The position numbers and the translations under genes are program-made. A DNA stretch of 20,196 bases from QNFN01 sp964195335. GTDB taxonomy: Bacteria > Pseudomonadota > Gammaproteobacteria > QNFN01. Location of the stretch: positions 1-20,196 of the forward strand of contig CAXMPC010000103.1 in the NCBI GenBank assembly GCA_964195335.1, read 5' to 3'. Below, in pieces: positions 1 through 7,052 of the stretch (the first letter of the stretch is position 1; every line of letters begins with the position of its first letter). Below the pieces are notes generated by a model. The model was given only the letters and a program-made list of their open reading frames with translations. It had not been told where the DNA came from and made no database searches.

Positions 1-743
1 CCGCCGGCGTTGGTCTCGGCCAGGTAGGTGGCGCTGTCGATGACCCAGGGTTGGTCGTGGTCGAGGCCGGGCAGATGCTTCGGCCGGGCTGCGCCGGTGG
101 CGACGTAGACGGCGTCGTACTCCTCGCGCAGCCGGGCAAAGGCCGCGGCATCGATGACCTCACCGGTGCGCACCTCGACCCCGAGGTCGACGATGCGCGC
201 GATCTCGCCATCGAGGATGTCATCGGCGAGGCGGTAGGGCGGGATACCGTAGCGCAGCAGACCGCCAAGCGCGGGCTGCGATTCGAACAGCGTCACGCCG
301 TAGCCGCGTCGGCGCAACTGGTAGGCGATCGACAGGCCGGCCGGGCCACCGCCGATCACGGCGATCTGCTGCGACCGACTGACCGGCGACTCGGGGTAGC
401 GCCAGCCCTCGGTCAATGCGCGGTCACCGACGATGCGCTCTAGGCGGCAGATCGAGACCGCGCCGTCGAGTTCCTCGCGGTTGCAGGCCGCTTCGCAGGG
501 GTGGTGGCAGATGCGCCCGGCAACGGATGGAAACGGGTTGTTGTCGGTCAGCGTCAGCCAGGCGCCGTGGACGTCGCCATCGCGCAGTTGACCGATCCAG
601 CGGGCGATGTCGCCGCCAACCGGGCAGGCCTGGTGGCAGGGCGAGGGTAGGTCGTTGTGGGTTGGCGTGGCGCTGCGCCAGGTGCCGGTGTGGATGACCG
701 CGGTCGAGCCGTTCGACCAGAGCGGTGAGGTGGCGGTAGTCAT
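1..743 (-). CDS. GltD-like FAD/[Fe-S] NAD(P)-dependent oxidoreductase subunit (3' end outside window)
   Basis: The first 247 residues are visible and the frame is open to the window edge. The N-terminus carries cysteines C36, C40, C79, C83, C87 and C99 in the CxxxCP and GRICxxxCExxC arrangement that binds [4Fe-4S] clusters in the glutamate synthase small subunit/dihydropyrimidine dehydrogenase family. An FAD Rossmann motif, VIGGGPAGLSIAYQLRRRGY, follows at about 129-148, then the GGLLRYGIPPYRL segment typical of GltD. The ATG overlaps the stop of the preceding gamma-subunit gene by 4 nt (ATGA), so the two are probably co-translated. By context it would pass electrons between NAD(P)(H) and the 2-oxoacid oxidoreductase, like the PadH (epsilon) subunit of phenylglyoxylate:NAD+ oxidoreductase. 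That comparison is inference. It could instead be a generic GltD homologue serving a ferredoxin. The remaining subunits are expected to the left of the window. Confidence 0.88.
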   Translation of the reverse strand, partial: MTTATSPLWSNGSTAVIHTGTWRSATPTHNDLPSPCHQACPVGGDIARWIGQLRDGDVHGAWLTLTDNNPFPSVAGRICHHPCEAACNREELDGAVSICRLERIVGDRALTEGWRYPESPVSRSQQIAVIGGGPAGLSIAYQLRRRGYGVTLFESQPALGGLLRYGIPPYRLADDILDGEIARIVDLGVEVRTGEVIDAAAFARLREEYDAVYVATGAARPKHLPGLDHDQPWVIDSATYLAETNAG

Positions 744-1300
744 GCGGCGGTCTCCGTGGCATTGAGCAGCGTGCGCATCGCGGCGTAGCCCTCACGACAG
801 GCACGGACGTTCTCGTCCTGCTTGACCGGCACCTGGTCATGAAGGGTGGCGGCGAGGGTGTCGAGCGCCGGGGAGTCGAGCACCGCGGCGACGGCGCCGA
901 GCAGTGCCGAGTTGACGATCCGGCCCATGCCGTTGCGCTGGGCGATGCTGATACCGTCGACTGGCAGTACGCGGTAGTTACCAAGGGAAGCGAAGGCGTC
1001 GGCCGGCTGCGCGGAATTGACCACGACCGCGGTCTCCGGCGTCGCGTAGGCGAGCAGCTGGGCGGTCAGCAGGCTGTCGTCGAAACAGAGGATCGCCTGC
1101 GGCTGCTCGATATTGCAGCGCAGGCGGATCGGGTTGTCGTCAACGCGCAGGAATGAAAAAACCGGGGTGCCGCGTCGTGCACCGCCGTAGGTGACAAAGG
1201 TCTGCACGTAACGTTCTTCGGCAAAGAAGGCGCGGGCCAGCAGGTTGCCGGCGGTCTGGGCCCCCTGTCCTCCGCGCCCCTGGACGATGATCTCCAACAT
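740..1300 (-). CDS. 2-oxoacid:acceptor oxidoreductase, gamma subunit
   Basis: This 186-residue protein begins MLEIIVQGRGGQGAQTAGNL, the signature of the pyruvate/ketoisovalerate:ferredoxin oxidoreductase gamma domain. It continues with QTFVTYGGARRGTPV, also typical of the family. The length matches stand-alone gamma subunits. I chose the ATG at 1300 because a perfect AGGAGG (minus strand, 1314-1309) lies 8 nt upstream; the frame stays open a further 76 codons upstream, but without family similarity. The stop overlaps the next gene's start (ATGA). Paired with a GltD-like flavoprotein it resembles the gamma (PadE-like) subunit of NAD-linked phenylglyoxylate-type oxidoreductases, which turn an aryl-2-oxoacid plus CoA into aryl-CoA and CO2. 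The catalytic TPP subunit of this set is not in the window, unless it pairs with the divergent alpha subunit. Substrate is unknown. Confidence 0.9.
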   Translation of the reverse strand: MLEIIVQGRGGQGAQTAGNLLARAFFAEERYVQTFVTYGGARRGTPVFSFLRVDDNPIRLRCNIEQPQAILCFDDSLLTAQLLAYATPETAVVVNSAQPADAFASLGNYRVLPVDGISIAQRNGMGRIVNSALLGAVAAVLDSPALDTLAATLHDQVPVKQDENVRACREGYAAMRTLLNATETAA

Positions 1301-1318
1301 TCGGCATTCCTCCTGTGA

Positions 1319-1400
1319 GACCGGGACATTCCGCCGCAGGCGTGATGCCGCACCCATCTCGAATGGACGGGCAGGCGACCTGCGGCGGAATGTTTCGGTC
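1319..1400 (-). repeat. Long inverted repeat in the leftward leader
   Basis: Positions 1326-1340 are the exact reverse complement of 1379-1393 (15 bp). The pairing extends outward to 1319/1400, giving 22 paired positions with two G-U wobbles and a 38-nt loop (1341-1378). The outer arm ends only about 5 nt upstream of the AGGAGG of the gamma-subunit gene, so in RNA it would form a strong stem in the 5' leader. It lacks a T-run on either strand, so it does not look like a simple terminator. It may act on translation or mRNA stability, or it may be a mobile palindromic remnant. I do not recognise it as a known riboswitch. Confidence 0.7.
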
Positions 1401-1543
1401 GGTGGGCGGCGGGTCCATGACACGGTCGGGCCATGGCGCAGAGTGCCGCCTCGCTGAGTCCTCCTGTTCCATCGGCCGGCGTCTCTTTGGTGGCGCCTGA
1501 CCGCGGTGGCCCTGGTGGGACACCTCACTAACTGACACAGGTC

Positions 1544-1577
1544 ATTATATTGACGTTGACGTAAACGTCAATATAAA
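1544..1577. promoter_or_regulatory. Symmetrical bidirectional promoter with embedded ACGT-type operator
   Basis: Positions 1545-1576 form a 32-bp palindrome with only two mismatched base pairs. Plus strand: TTGACG (1550-1555), 16-bp spacer, TATAAA (1572-1577). Minus strand: TTGACG (1571-1566), 16-bp spacer, TATAAT (1549-1544). Both divergent oxidoreductase operons can therefore be read from one site. TTGACGT is repeated at 1550 and 1556 and mirrored by ACGTCAA at 1565-1571, a dimeric repressor or activator site. ACGT-containing dyads recall sites of MerR-type LiuR regulators as I remember them, but the 16-bp spacer is not the stretched MerR spacing, and no cognate regulator lies adjacent. The regulator is unidentified. 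Confidence 0.75.
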
Positions 1578-1721
1578 GAAGCGATCCAGTTCGGATGGCG
1601 GGTTAGACGCCCAGCCATTAGCGCGTCCTGGGTCAATGTCACTCACGGTAGATTCTGGCACCGTGGGATCAATATCCTTTTCAGTGGCGCGGTGCCCAGG
1701 CCCCGCGAAAACGGGGGTTCG
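1578..1721 (+). other. 5' leader of iorAB with small hairpins
   Basis: No gene is seen here. If transcription starts just after the 1572-1577 hexamer, the leader is about 135 nt. Two short stems are visible: 1595-1618 (ATGGC/GCCAT plus GGG/CCC) and 1701-1716 (CCCCG/CGGGG). The second covers the only G-rich stretch that could serve as ribosome-binding site for the start at 1722. The rest of the gap leftward to 1543 is divergent-promoter and leader sequence. Confidence 0.35.
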
Positions 1722-3872
1722 ATGGCCGAGCGGTCATTCACGAAGGAGGTCCGGGACCTGCGCATCGGTGCCGGCGAGACTTTCCATGGCGAAGGCATCC
1801 TTGCCGTCACCAAGGCGTTGCTGCAGTCCGGTGTCGCCTATGTTGGCGGCTACCAGGGGGCGCCGATCTCGCACCTTATGGACGTCCTCGGCGACGCCCA
1901 GCAGCAGGGCATCCTCGACGAGTGGGGCGTCCACTTCGAGTCGAGCGCTTCGGAGGCCGCGGCGGCGGCGATGCTCGCCGCTTCGGTCAACTACCCGCTG
2001 CGTGGCGCGGTGACCTGGAAGTCGCCGGTTGGGACCAACGTCGCTTCCGATGCCCTGGCCAACCTCTCTTCCGGTGGCGTCACCGGCGGTGCGCTCATCA
2101 TCATCGGCGAGGACTATGGCGAAGGCTCCAGCATCATGCAGGAGCGCACCCACGCCTTTGCCATGAAGTCACAGCTCTGGCTGCTCGATCCGCGGCCGAA
2201 CCTGGAGTCGATCGTCGCCGCCGTCGAGCACGGCTTCGCCTTGTCCGAGGCGAGCCGCACACCGGTGATGCTGGAGTTGCGTATCCGTGCCTGCCATGTC
2301 TACGGCCACTTCACCGCCAAGGCCAACCGCCGGCCGTCACCGACGCTGACCGAGGCGCTGGCCGATCCGCAGCGTGACACCAATCGCATCGTGCTGCCGC
2401 CGGTGGCGTTCCAGCACGAACAGGAGAAGATCAACACGCGCTGGCCCGACGCCGTCGCCTACATCCGCGAGCACGGCCTCAACGAGCACTTCACCGGCGC
2501 CGGAGGCGATGTCGGCCTGGTATTGCAGGGTGGCCTGTACAACAGCGTCATCCGGGCCTTGCAGCTGCTCGGGCTGGCCGATGCCTACGGTGAGACGCCG
2601 CTGCCGCTCTACATCATGAACGTCACCTACCCGCTGGTGGACGACGAGTTGATCGCCTTCTGCCAGGACAAGAAGGCGGTGCTGATGATCGAGGAGGGTC
2701 AGCCCGATTTTCTCGAACAGGCATTGCACGCCATCCTGCGCAAGGCGGAAATCAACACCCGAATCGAGGGCAAGGGACGGCTGCCAGCCGCCGGCGAGTA
2801 CACCCCGCTGGTGCTCGAGGAGGGGCTCGCGCGCTTTCTCGAGGCGCATGGCGGCGCGGCGTTGCAGCCCGGTCCCGCGGGGCCGGCGCGTCTGCACCCG
2901 GTCGCGGTCGCGCAGGGTGAACGGTTGGACGACGTGGTGCCGGCACGGCCGGCCGGTTTCTGCACCGGCTGCCCCGAGCGGCCGCTGTTCGGGGCCATCA
3001 AGCTGCTGCAGCAGGAGCTTGGCGAGTTCCACATCAGCTGTGACATCGGCTGCCACCTGTTCTCGATCCTGCCGCCGTTCCAGGTCGGCAACACCACCAT
3101 GGGCTACGGCCTCGGTGCCGCCGGTAGCGCGGCGTTCAACATCCCGGGCGGGCAGCAGAAGGTGCTCAGTGTCATGGGCGACGGTGGCTTCTGGCACAAC
3201 GGCCTGACCAGCGGCATCGGTAACGCCGTGTTCAACAAGAACGACAACGTCATCGTCATCGTCGACAACGGCTACTCGTCGGCGACCGGCGGTCAGGACG
3301 TGCTGTCGTCGGCCGCCGAGAACCCGGCGCGCAGCACCGGCATCTCGATCGAAAACGCGGTGCGCGGCGTCGGCGTCGGCTGGGTGCGCACCGTGCCGTG
3401 GACCTACGACGTCGGCCAGCTGCGCGACGTGCTGCGCGACGCGATGGCGAGCGAGGAGCGCGGCCCCAAGGTGGTGATCGCCGAATCAGAGTGCATGCTC
3501 AACAAGCAGCGGCGGGAGAAGCCACGCTTCCGTGCCAAGGTGAACGACGGCCGGCGCGCGGTGCGCCAGCGTTTCGGCGTCGATCCCGACGTCTGCACCG
3601 GCGACCGCGCCTGCATGCGCCTGTCCGGCTGTCCTTCGCTGACCTTGCGCGACAATCCGGATCCGCTGCGGGAGATGCCGGTCACCACCGTGGTCGACAG
3701 CTGCGTCGGCTGCGGTTACTGCGGCGAGGTGGCCCACGCGGCGGTGCTCTGTCCGTCGTTCTACCGCGCCGACATCGTGCACAACCCGAACCTGTTCGAC
3801 CGCCTGCTCCATCGCCTGCGCCAGCGTGCCATCGGTTACCTGGCCGGTCGCTCGATGCCATCGACGGCGTGA
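1722..3872 (+). CDS. iorA: Indolepyruvate:ferredoxin oxidoreductase-type alpha subunit (TPP- and Fe-S-binding)
   Basis: This 716-residue protein should oxidatively decarboxylate an aryl-2-oxoacid such as indolepyruvate with CoA, giving an aryl-acyl-CoA, CO2 and reduced ferredoxin. The N-terminal half is the pyrimidine-binding domain (EGILAVTKALLQSGVAYVGG near 24-43, then YQGAP). From G412 (GFCTGCPERP) runs the TPP-binding domain, with GDG at 486-488 and DNG at 515-517. The C-terminus is ferredoxin-like: C625, C631, C637 and then CVGCGYC (661-667) with C677, consistent with two clusters, the first atypically spaced. I prefer ATG 1722 (MAERSF) over GTG 1692, which lacks a ribosome site and adds ten unconserved-looking residues. 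iorB follows 10 nt downstream. Length fits IorA proteins of the large proteobacterial type. The actual substrate could be another aryl-pyruvate or arylglyoxylate. Confidence 0.88.
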   Translation: MAERSFTKEVRDLRIGAGETFHGEGILAVTKALLQSGVAYVGGYQGAPISHLMDVLGDAQQQGILDEWGVHFESSASEAAAAAMLAASVNYPLRGAVTWKSPVGTNVASDALANLSSGGVTGGALIIIGEDYGEGSSIMQERTHAFAMKSQLWLLDPRPNLESIVAAVEHGFALSEASRTPVMLELRIRACHVYGHFTAKANRRPSPTLTEALADPQRDTNRIVLPPVAFQHEQEKINTRWPDAVAYIREHGLNEHFTGAGGDVGLVLQGGLYNSVIRALQLLGLADAYGETPLPLYIMNVTYPLVDDELIAFCQDKKAVLMIEEGQPDFLEQALHAILRKAEINTRIEGKGRLPAAGEYTPLVLEEGLARFLEAHGGAALQPGPAGPARLHPVAVAQGERLDDVVPARPAGFCTGCPERPLFGAIKLLQQELGEFHISCDIGCHLFSILPPFQVGNTTMGYGLGAAGSAAFNIPGGQQKVLSVMGDGGFWHNGLTSGIGNAVFNKNDNVIVIVDNGYSSATGGQDVLSSAAENPARSTGISIENAVRGVGVGWVRTVPWTYDVGQLRDVLRDAMASEERGPKVVIAESECMLNKQRREKPRFRAKVNDGRRAVRQRFGVDPDVCTGDRACMRLSGCPSLTLRDNPDPLREMPVTTVVDSCVGCGYCGEVAHAAVLCPSFYRADIVHNPNLFDRLLHRLRQRAIGYLAGRSMPSTA

Positions 3873-3882
3873 AGGGAATCCG

Positions 3883-5391
3883 ATGAGCGACCAACCCGAC
3901 AGTACTCTCCGGCCGATCTCGGTCGCCATCACCGCCCTGGGCGGTCAGGGCGGCGGTGTCCTCGCCGACTGGATCCTGCAGGTGGCCGAGGGCGCCGGCT
4001 GGACGGTGCAGACCACCTCGGTGCCGGGCGTCGCCCAACGTACCGGAGCGACGGTCTACAACGTGGCCCTGTTCCCGCCGGGTGACACGGAACGGGCGCC
4101 GGTACTCGGGCTGATCCCGGTCCCTGGCGACGTCGACGTCTGCCTCGCCGCCGAGTTGATGGAGGCGGGCCGGGCGATCCAGCGCGGTTTCGTCACTCCG
4201 GACCGGACGTTGCTGATCACTTCGACCCACCGCGATTACGCCATCGACGAAAAGAGCGATCTCGGCGACGGCCGCCGCGACGGTGACGTCGTGCTCGATG
4301 CCGCGGGACTGGCGGCGCAGCGGCTGGTCGCCTTCGACATGGAGGCGCTGGCGCGTCATCACGGCAGCGTCGTCAGCGCGGTGTTGTTCGGCGTGCTGGC
4401 CGGGACCGGAGCGTTGCCGTTCCCACGCGACGCCTACGAGGCGGCGATCCGCCATGCCGGCAAGGGGGTCGATGCCAGCCTGGCCGCGTTCGCCGCCGGC
4501 TTTACGCGGGCGGAGGAACCGGGGGAAATGTCCGACGCAGGAGCGGGCGCCGCCGAGGTCGAGTTACCACGCGGGCTGCGGGAGCAGGTCGCCGTCGGCT
4601 ACAGCGAACCGCTCCGCACCACCGTCACTCACGGCGTGTCACGGATGCTCGACTACCAGGACGAGGCCTACGCGGCGCTCTACCTCGCCCGTCTGGAGCC
4701 GTTTGTCGACCTGTCCGCAGACGACCAACCGCTGGCCGAGGAGGTCGCCCGTCACCTGGCGCTGTGGATGGCGTTCGAAGACACCTTCCGTGTTGCTGAT
4801 CTGAAAAGCCGGCCCGAGCGCATGGCACGCATCCGCGCGGAGGTCGGTGCGGCTCCGGACCAGCTGCTGCACGTGACCGAGTACCTTCACCCGCGAATCG
4901 AGGAGGTCGCCGACAGCCTGCCCGAACCGTGGGGCCGCCGCGTGCTCGGGTGGCCGTGGCTGCGCTCGTTGGTTGGGCTTTTCGTCGGCCACGGGCGCAA
5001 GGTCGCGACCCATACCATCACCGGTTACCTGCAACTCTGGCTGCTGGCGCGGGGACGCAATTGGCGACGACGCACGCCACGCTATGCCCGTGAACAGGTG
5101 GCCATCGAGGCGTGGCTCGAGCGGATGCGGGCGGTGGTACCGGAGAACCCGGCCCTGGCCGTCGAACTGGCCCGCTGCCAGGCGCTGGTTCGCGGCTACG
5201 GTGACACGCTCGCCCGTGGCCACGGCGCCTACGAGCGCATCCTCGCCCATGCGACCGACCTGGCCGGCGACCCCGATGCGGCGGCGACCGTCGCCAGGCT
5301 GCGTGAGGCGGCGCTGGCCGACGAGCAGGGCACGCGGCTCGGCGAGGTGCTGGTCACCCTCGAACGCAAGCCGGGGACCGTGACCGCCTGA
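3883..5391 (+). CDS. iorB: Indolepyruvate oxidoreductase beta-family subunit with C-terminal extension
   Basis: This 502-residue protein starts at ATG 3883, behind GAAGGGA that overlaps the iorA stop. The first ~200 residues are the gamma-domain fold of 2-oxoacid oxidoreductases: ITALGGQGGGVLADWI (16-31), then TSVPGVAQRTGATVYNVALF. This is the IorB part that pairs with IorA. The remaining ~270 residues are an arginine-rich, probably helical extension found in the long IorB type of Proteobacteria (I recall it as DUF6537). Its role is not established. The neighbouring 10-nt gap argues for a stoichiometric alpha/beta complex. It ends at a convergent hairpin. The gamma-domain in this protein means the leftward gamma subunit at 740-1300 is not needed for IorAB and belongs to a second enzyme. 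Confidence 0.85.
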   Translation: MSDQPDSTLRPISVAITALGGQGGGVLADWILQVAEGAGWTVQTTSVPGVAQRTGATVYNVALFPPGDTERAPVLGLIPVPGDVDVCLAAELMEAGRAIQRGFVTPDRTLLITSTHRDYAIDEKSDLGDGRRDGDVVLDAAGLAAQRLVAFDMEALARHHGSVVSAVLFGVLAGTGALPFPRDAYEAAIRHAGKGVDASLAAFAAGFTRAEEPGEMSDAGAGAAEVELPRGLREQVAVGYSEPLRTTVTHGVSRMLDYQDEAYAALYLARLEPFVDLSADDQPLAEEVARHLALWMAFEDTFRVADLKSRPERMARIRAEVGAAPDQLLHVTEYLHPRIEEVADSLPEPWGRRVLGWPWLRSLVGLFVGHGRKVATHTITGYLQLWLLARGRNWRRRTPRYAREQVAIEAWLERMRAVVPENPALAVELARCQALVRGYGDTLARGHGAYERILAHATDLAGDPDAAATVARLREAALADEQGTRLGEVLVTLERKPGTVTA

Positions 5392-5407
5392 TCGACCATT
5401 CTCTTCG

Positions 5408-5458
5408 AGCGGCCGGCGTCTGCATGCCCTTACATATGGGGCATGCGGCTAGGCCGCT
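5408..5458. terminator. Bipartite hairpin between convergent genes
   Basis: Outer arms AGCGGCC (5408-5414) and GGCCGCT (5452-5458) enclose an inner perfect 8-bp stem, GCATGCCC (5422-5429) with GGGCATGC (5439-5446), and a 9-nt loop. It sits between the iorB stop and the stop of the leftward gene, whose TAG (5451-5449) lies inside it. No strong T-run follows in either direction, so it may terminate weakly or mainly protect 3' ends. Confidence 0.55.
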
Positions 5459-6189
5459 TCGCTATAGGTGGCGCAAAGACTGTCCCCGAGGGCGCGCAGC
5501 ATCGCCGCCCCGTCACCCTGCCACGAAGCGCCGTGCATGCACGCCAGCGTGGTCGGGTTCGATGCCGCAAGGCGCTCGATCATCGGGCGGGCATTCCTGG
5601 TGTTGGAGAAATAATCCATGTTGCCGCGGAAGGCCTCGCTCGGTTCGAGGATGTCATCTTCGGTCAGGGGTTCGTGTTTCGCCCCGCCCTGGGTGAAGAG
5701 GTCGCCGCACAGCAGCGTCCCGGTCGTCTCCTCCATCAGGAAGCCGCAATCCCAGCCGTGCGGCAGGTGCGGCGTGGCATGCCAGCGCACGCTGTGCGTG
5801 CCCAGTGACACGGCTTCGCCGTCGTCCAGTGCGCGCGGAGGGCGGTCGGCGATGTCGCCGATGGAGACCATGGCGCCCACCTGACCGCACAACGGGGAGG
5901 CGTTCGGTGCCGCTTCCAGGAAGTCGTTCAGGGCACCGCATTCGTCGGCTTCGTAGTGGGAAAACGAGATATGACGAAGTTGTTCCAGCGGCATGACTGA
6001 CCGGATGGCCTCACTTACCAGCGGGAACAGGCCACGCAAACCGGTGTGAAACAGCAGCGGTTCGTCATCCTGCACCAGGAACTGGTTGAAGGTGAATCCG
6101 CCCGGTATGGCGGTGACCGGCGTGCTGATCCGGAACAGGCCTTGTGCGATCTCGTCGATGCGGGTGCCAGACTCTTGGTTGGTGATCAT
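5449..6189 (-). CDS. Metallo-beta-lactamase-fold protein with diiron (flavodiiron/ODP-like) ligands
   Basis: This 246-residue protein has the MBL-fold ligand set of oxygen-reductase-type members rather than the HxHxDH of hydrolases: HYEADE at 78-83 gives H78, E80 and D82. H141 or H144 (ATPHLPHGWDCGF), D163 (LLCGDLF) and H219 (ACMHG) complete a plausible diiron centre. It lacks the C-terminal flavodoxin domain of flavodiiron proteins, so it would be a stand-alone oxygen- or NO-binding/sensing or reductase domain. Starts at ATG 6189 after a GAGGGA site and overlaps the upstream tetR stop (ATGA), so the two form one unit. The operon is divergent from the oxygen-consuming anthraniloyl-CoA genes. 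A role in oxygen or redox response is inference; a hydrolase role is still possible. Confidence 0.75.
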   Translation of the reverse strand: MITNQESGTRIDEIAQGLFRISTPVTAIPGGFTFNQFLVQDDEPLLFHTGLRGLFPLVSEAIRSVMPLEQLRHISFSHYEADECGALNDFLEAAPNASPLCGQVGAMVSIGDIADRPPRALDDGEAVSLGTHSVRWHATPHLPHGWDCGFLMEETTGTLLCGDLFTQGGAKHEPLTEDDILEPSEAFRGNMDYFSNTRNARPMIERLAASNPTTLACMHGASWQGDGAAMLRALGDSLCATYSEAA

Positions 6190-6842
6190 GTGGTTTCCCT
6201 CGTGGGGTGGGATTCACTGCCGGGGTATGCGGAGGCAGCGTCGGCGCCATGTTGACGCGCTAGCAGAGCCAGCGCCTCGACAAGCGTGTTCTTCGCTTCC
6301 TTGCGCAGGGGGTTCTGGTCACTGGCGAACCGTTGCCAGGTGGGGAAATCGGTCAGGGATTCACATAGTGCGAGCAGTGCCGCGGGTGGCGTCGTGCCGA
6401 ATGCCGGCTCCAGGGCATGGGCGATGAGCTGTCGCCGTTGGTCGTCGGCCTGGTGCAGCCATGCCGCCAGCACGGGCAGGACATGGGCCTCGTGGAGCGT
6501 CCAGCGCAGCCACGGGGCGTAGTAATCGTACTGGGCGAACAGGGCGTCGAGCAGAGCGCGCAAACGGGAATCGATGTCGTCGGCCGCTGCGAAAATCTCC
6601 GGCCCAATGGTCGGGGCGTGGGCTGCCGCCTGACCGGTGCATGCCGTGAGCAGGTCCCCGAGGGTGGGGAAGTGGTTGTACACGGTGGGTATGGCGACAT
6701 CGGCACGTTCGGCGATCATGGCGTAGGTGGTCGCGATGGCACCGTACTCGGCGTGCAGGCTGCCCGTGCTGTCAACGATCCTGCGACGGGTCTCTTCCGT
6801 GGCGGCCTTGCGCCGGTCGGAGCGGTATCGACGTGGGCTCAC
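6186..6842 (-). CDS. TetR/AcrR-family transcriptional regulator
   Basis: This 218-residue protein has an N-terminal helix-turn-helix at about residues 16-65, with YAMIAERADVAIPTVYNHFP and then LGDLL, the TetR recognition-helix pattern. The C-terminal ~150 residues form a helical ligand-binding/dimer domain without recognisable ligand specificity. The start is GTG at 6842, preceded by GAGG about 9 nt upstream. It is translationally coupled to the MBL-fold gene and faces the anthraniloyl-CoA monooxygenase gene across 210 bp containing several palindromes. It therefore probably represses itself and/or the divergent catabolic operon, as is usual for divergently placed TetR genes. The effector might be a pathway CoA thioester or free aromatic acid; this cannot be read from sequence. 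Confidence 0.9.
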   Translation of the reverse strand: MSPRRYRSDRRKAATEETRRRIVDSTGSLHAEYGAIATTYAMIAERADVAIPTVYNHFPTLGDLLTACTGQAAAHAPTIGPEIFAAADDIDSRLRALLDALFAQYDYYAPWLRWTLHEAHVLPVLAAWLHQADDQRRQLIAHALEPAFGTTPPAALLALCESLTDFPTWQRFASDQNPLRKEAKNTLVEALALLARQHGADAASAYPGSESHPTRETT

Positions 6843-7052
6843 TGGCTGGCCTCACCCGCTAATTTAATTGAATTAACAGTAAAACAAATTAAATTTATGT
6901 CAAGGTGGCCTGGTCTATCCGGCCGCCGCATGGTGATTGATGGGCCATTGCAGATGCTGCTGCGCAACAAATTTAACCTTAAATATTTTAGGTTGAAAAT
7001 AATATTTAGACGGTCTAGATTGAAGAGGTAACACGCACCGGAGACAGGTTGG
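6843..7052. promoter_or_regulatory. AT-rich divergent promoter region with several palindromes
   Basis: This 210-bp gap is strikingly AT-rich against its GC-rich surroundings. It contains TTAATT-G-AATTAA (6864-6876, perfect arms); AATTTAATT/AATTAAATT arms (6861-6869 and 6887-6895); a 20-bp near-palindrome with AACCT/AGGTT ends (6975-6994); and TAGAC-G-GTCTA (7007-7017, perfect arms). The last resembles classic TetR-family operators and lies just upstream of the ribosome site (GGAGA, 7040-7044) of the 7053 gene. Together these suggest separate operators for the leftward tetR operon and the rightward catabolic operon. Exact -35/-10 elements cannot be picked confidently in such AT-rich sequence. 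Confidence 0.6.

Noticed and set aside
416..697. Small plus-strand frames over the first 1.5 kb
   Set aside because: Antisense to the GltD-like and gamma-subunit genes, with no coding support.
1319..1400. Rho-independent terminator
   Set aside because: The loop is 38 nt, there is no T-run, and it lies upstream of the leftward genes, not downstream of any.
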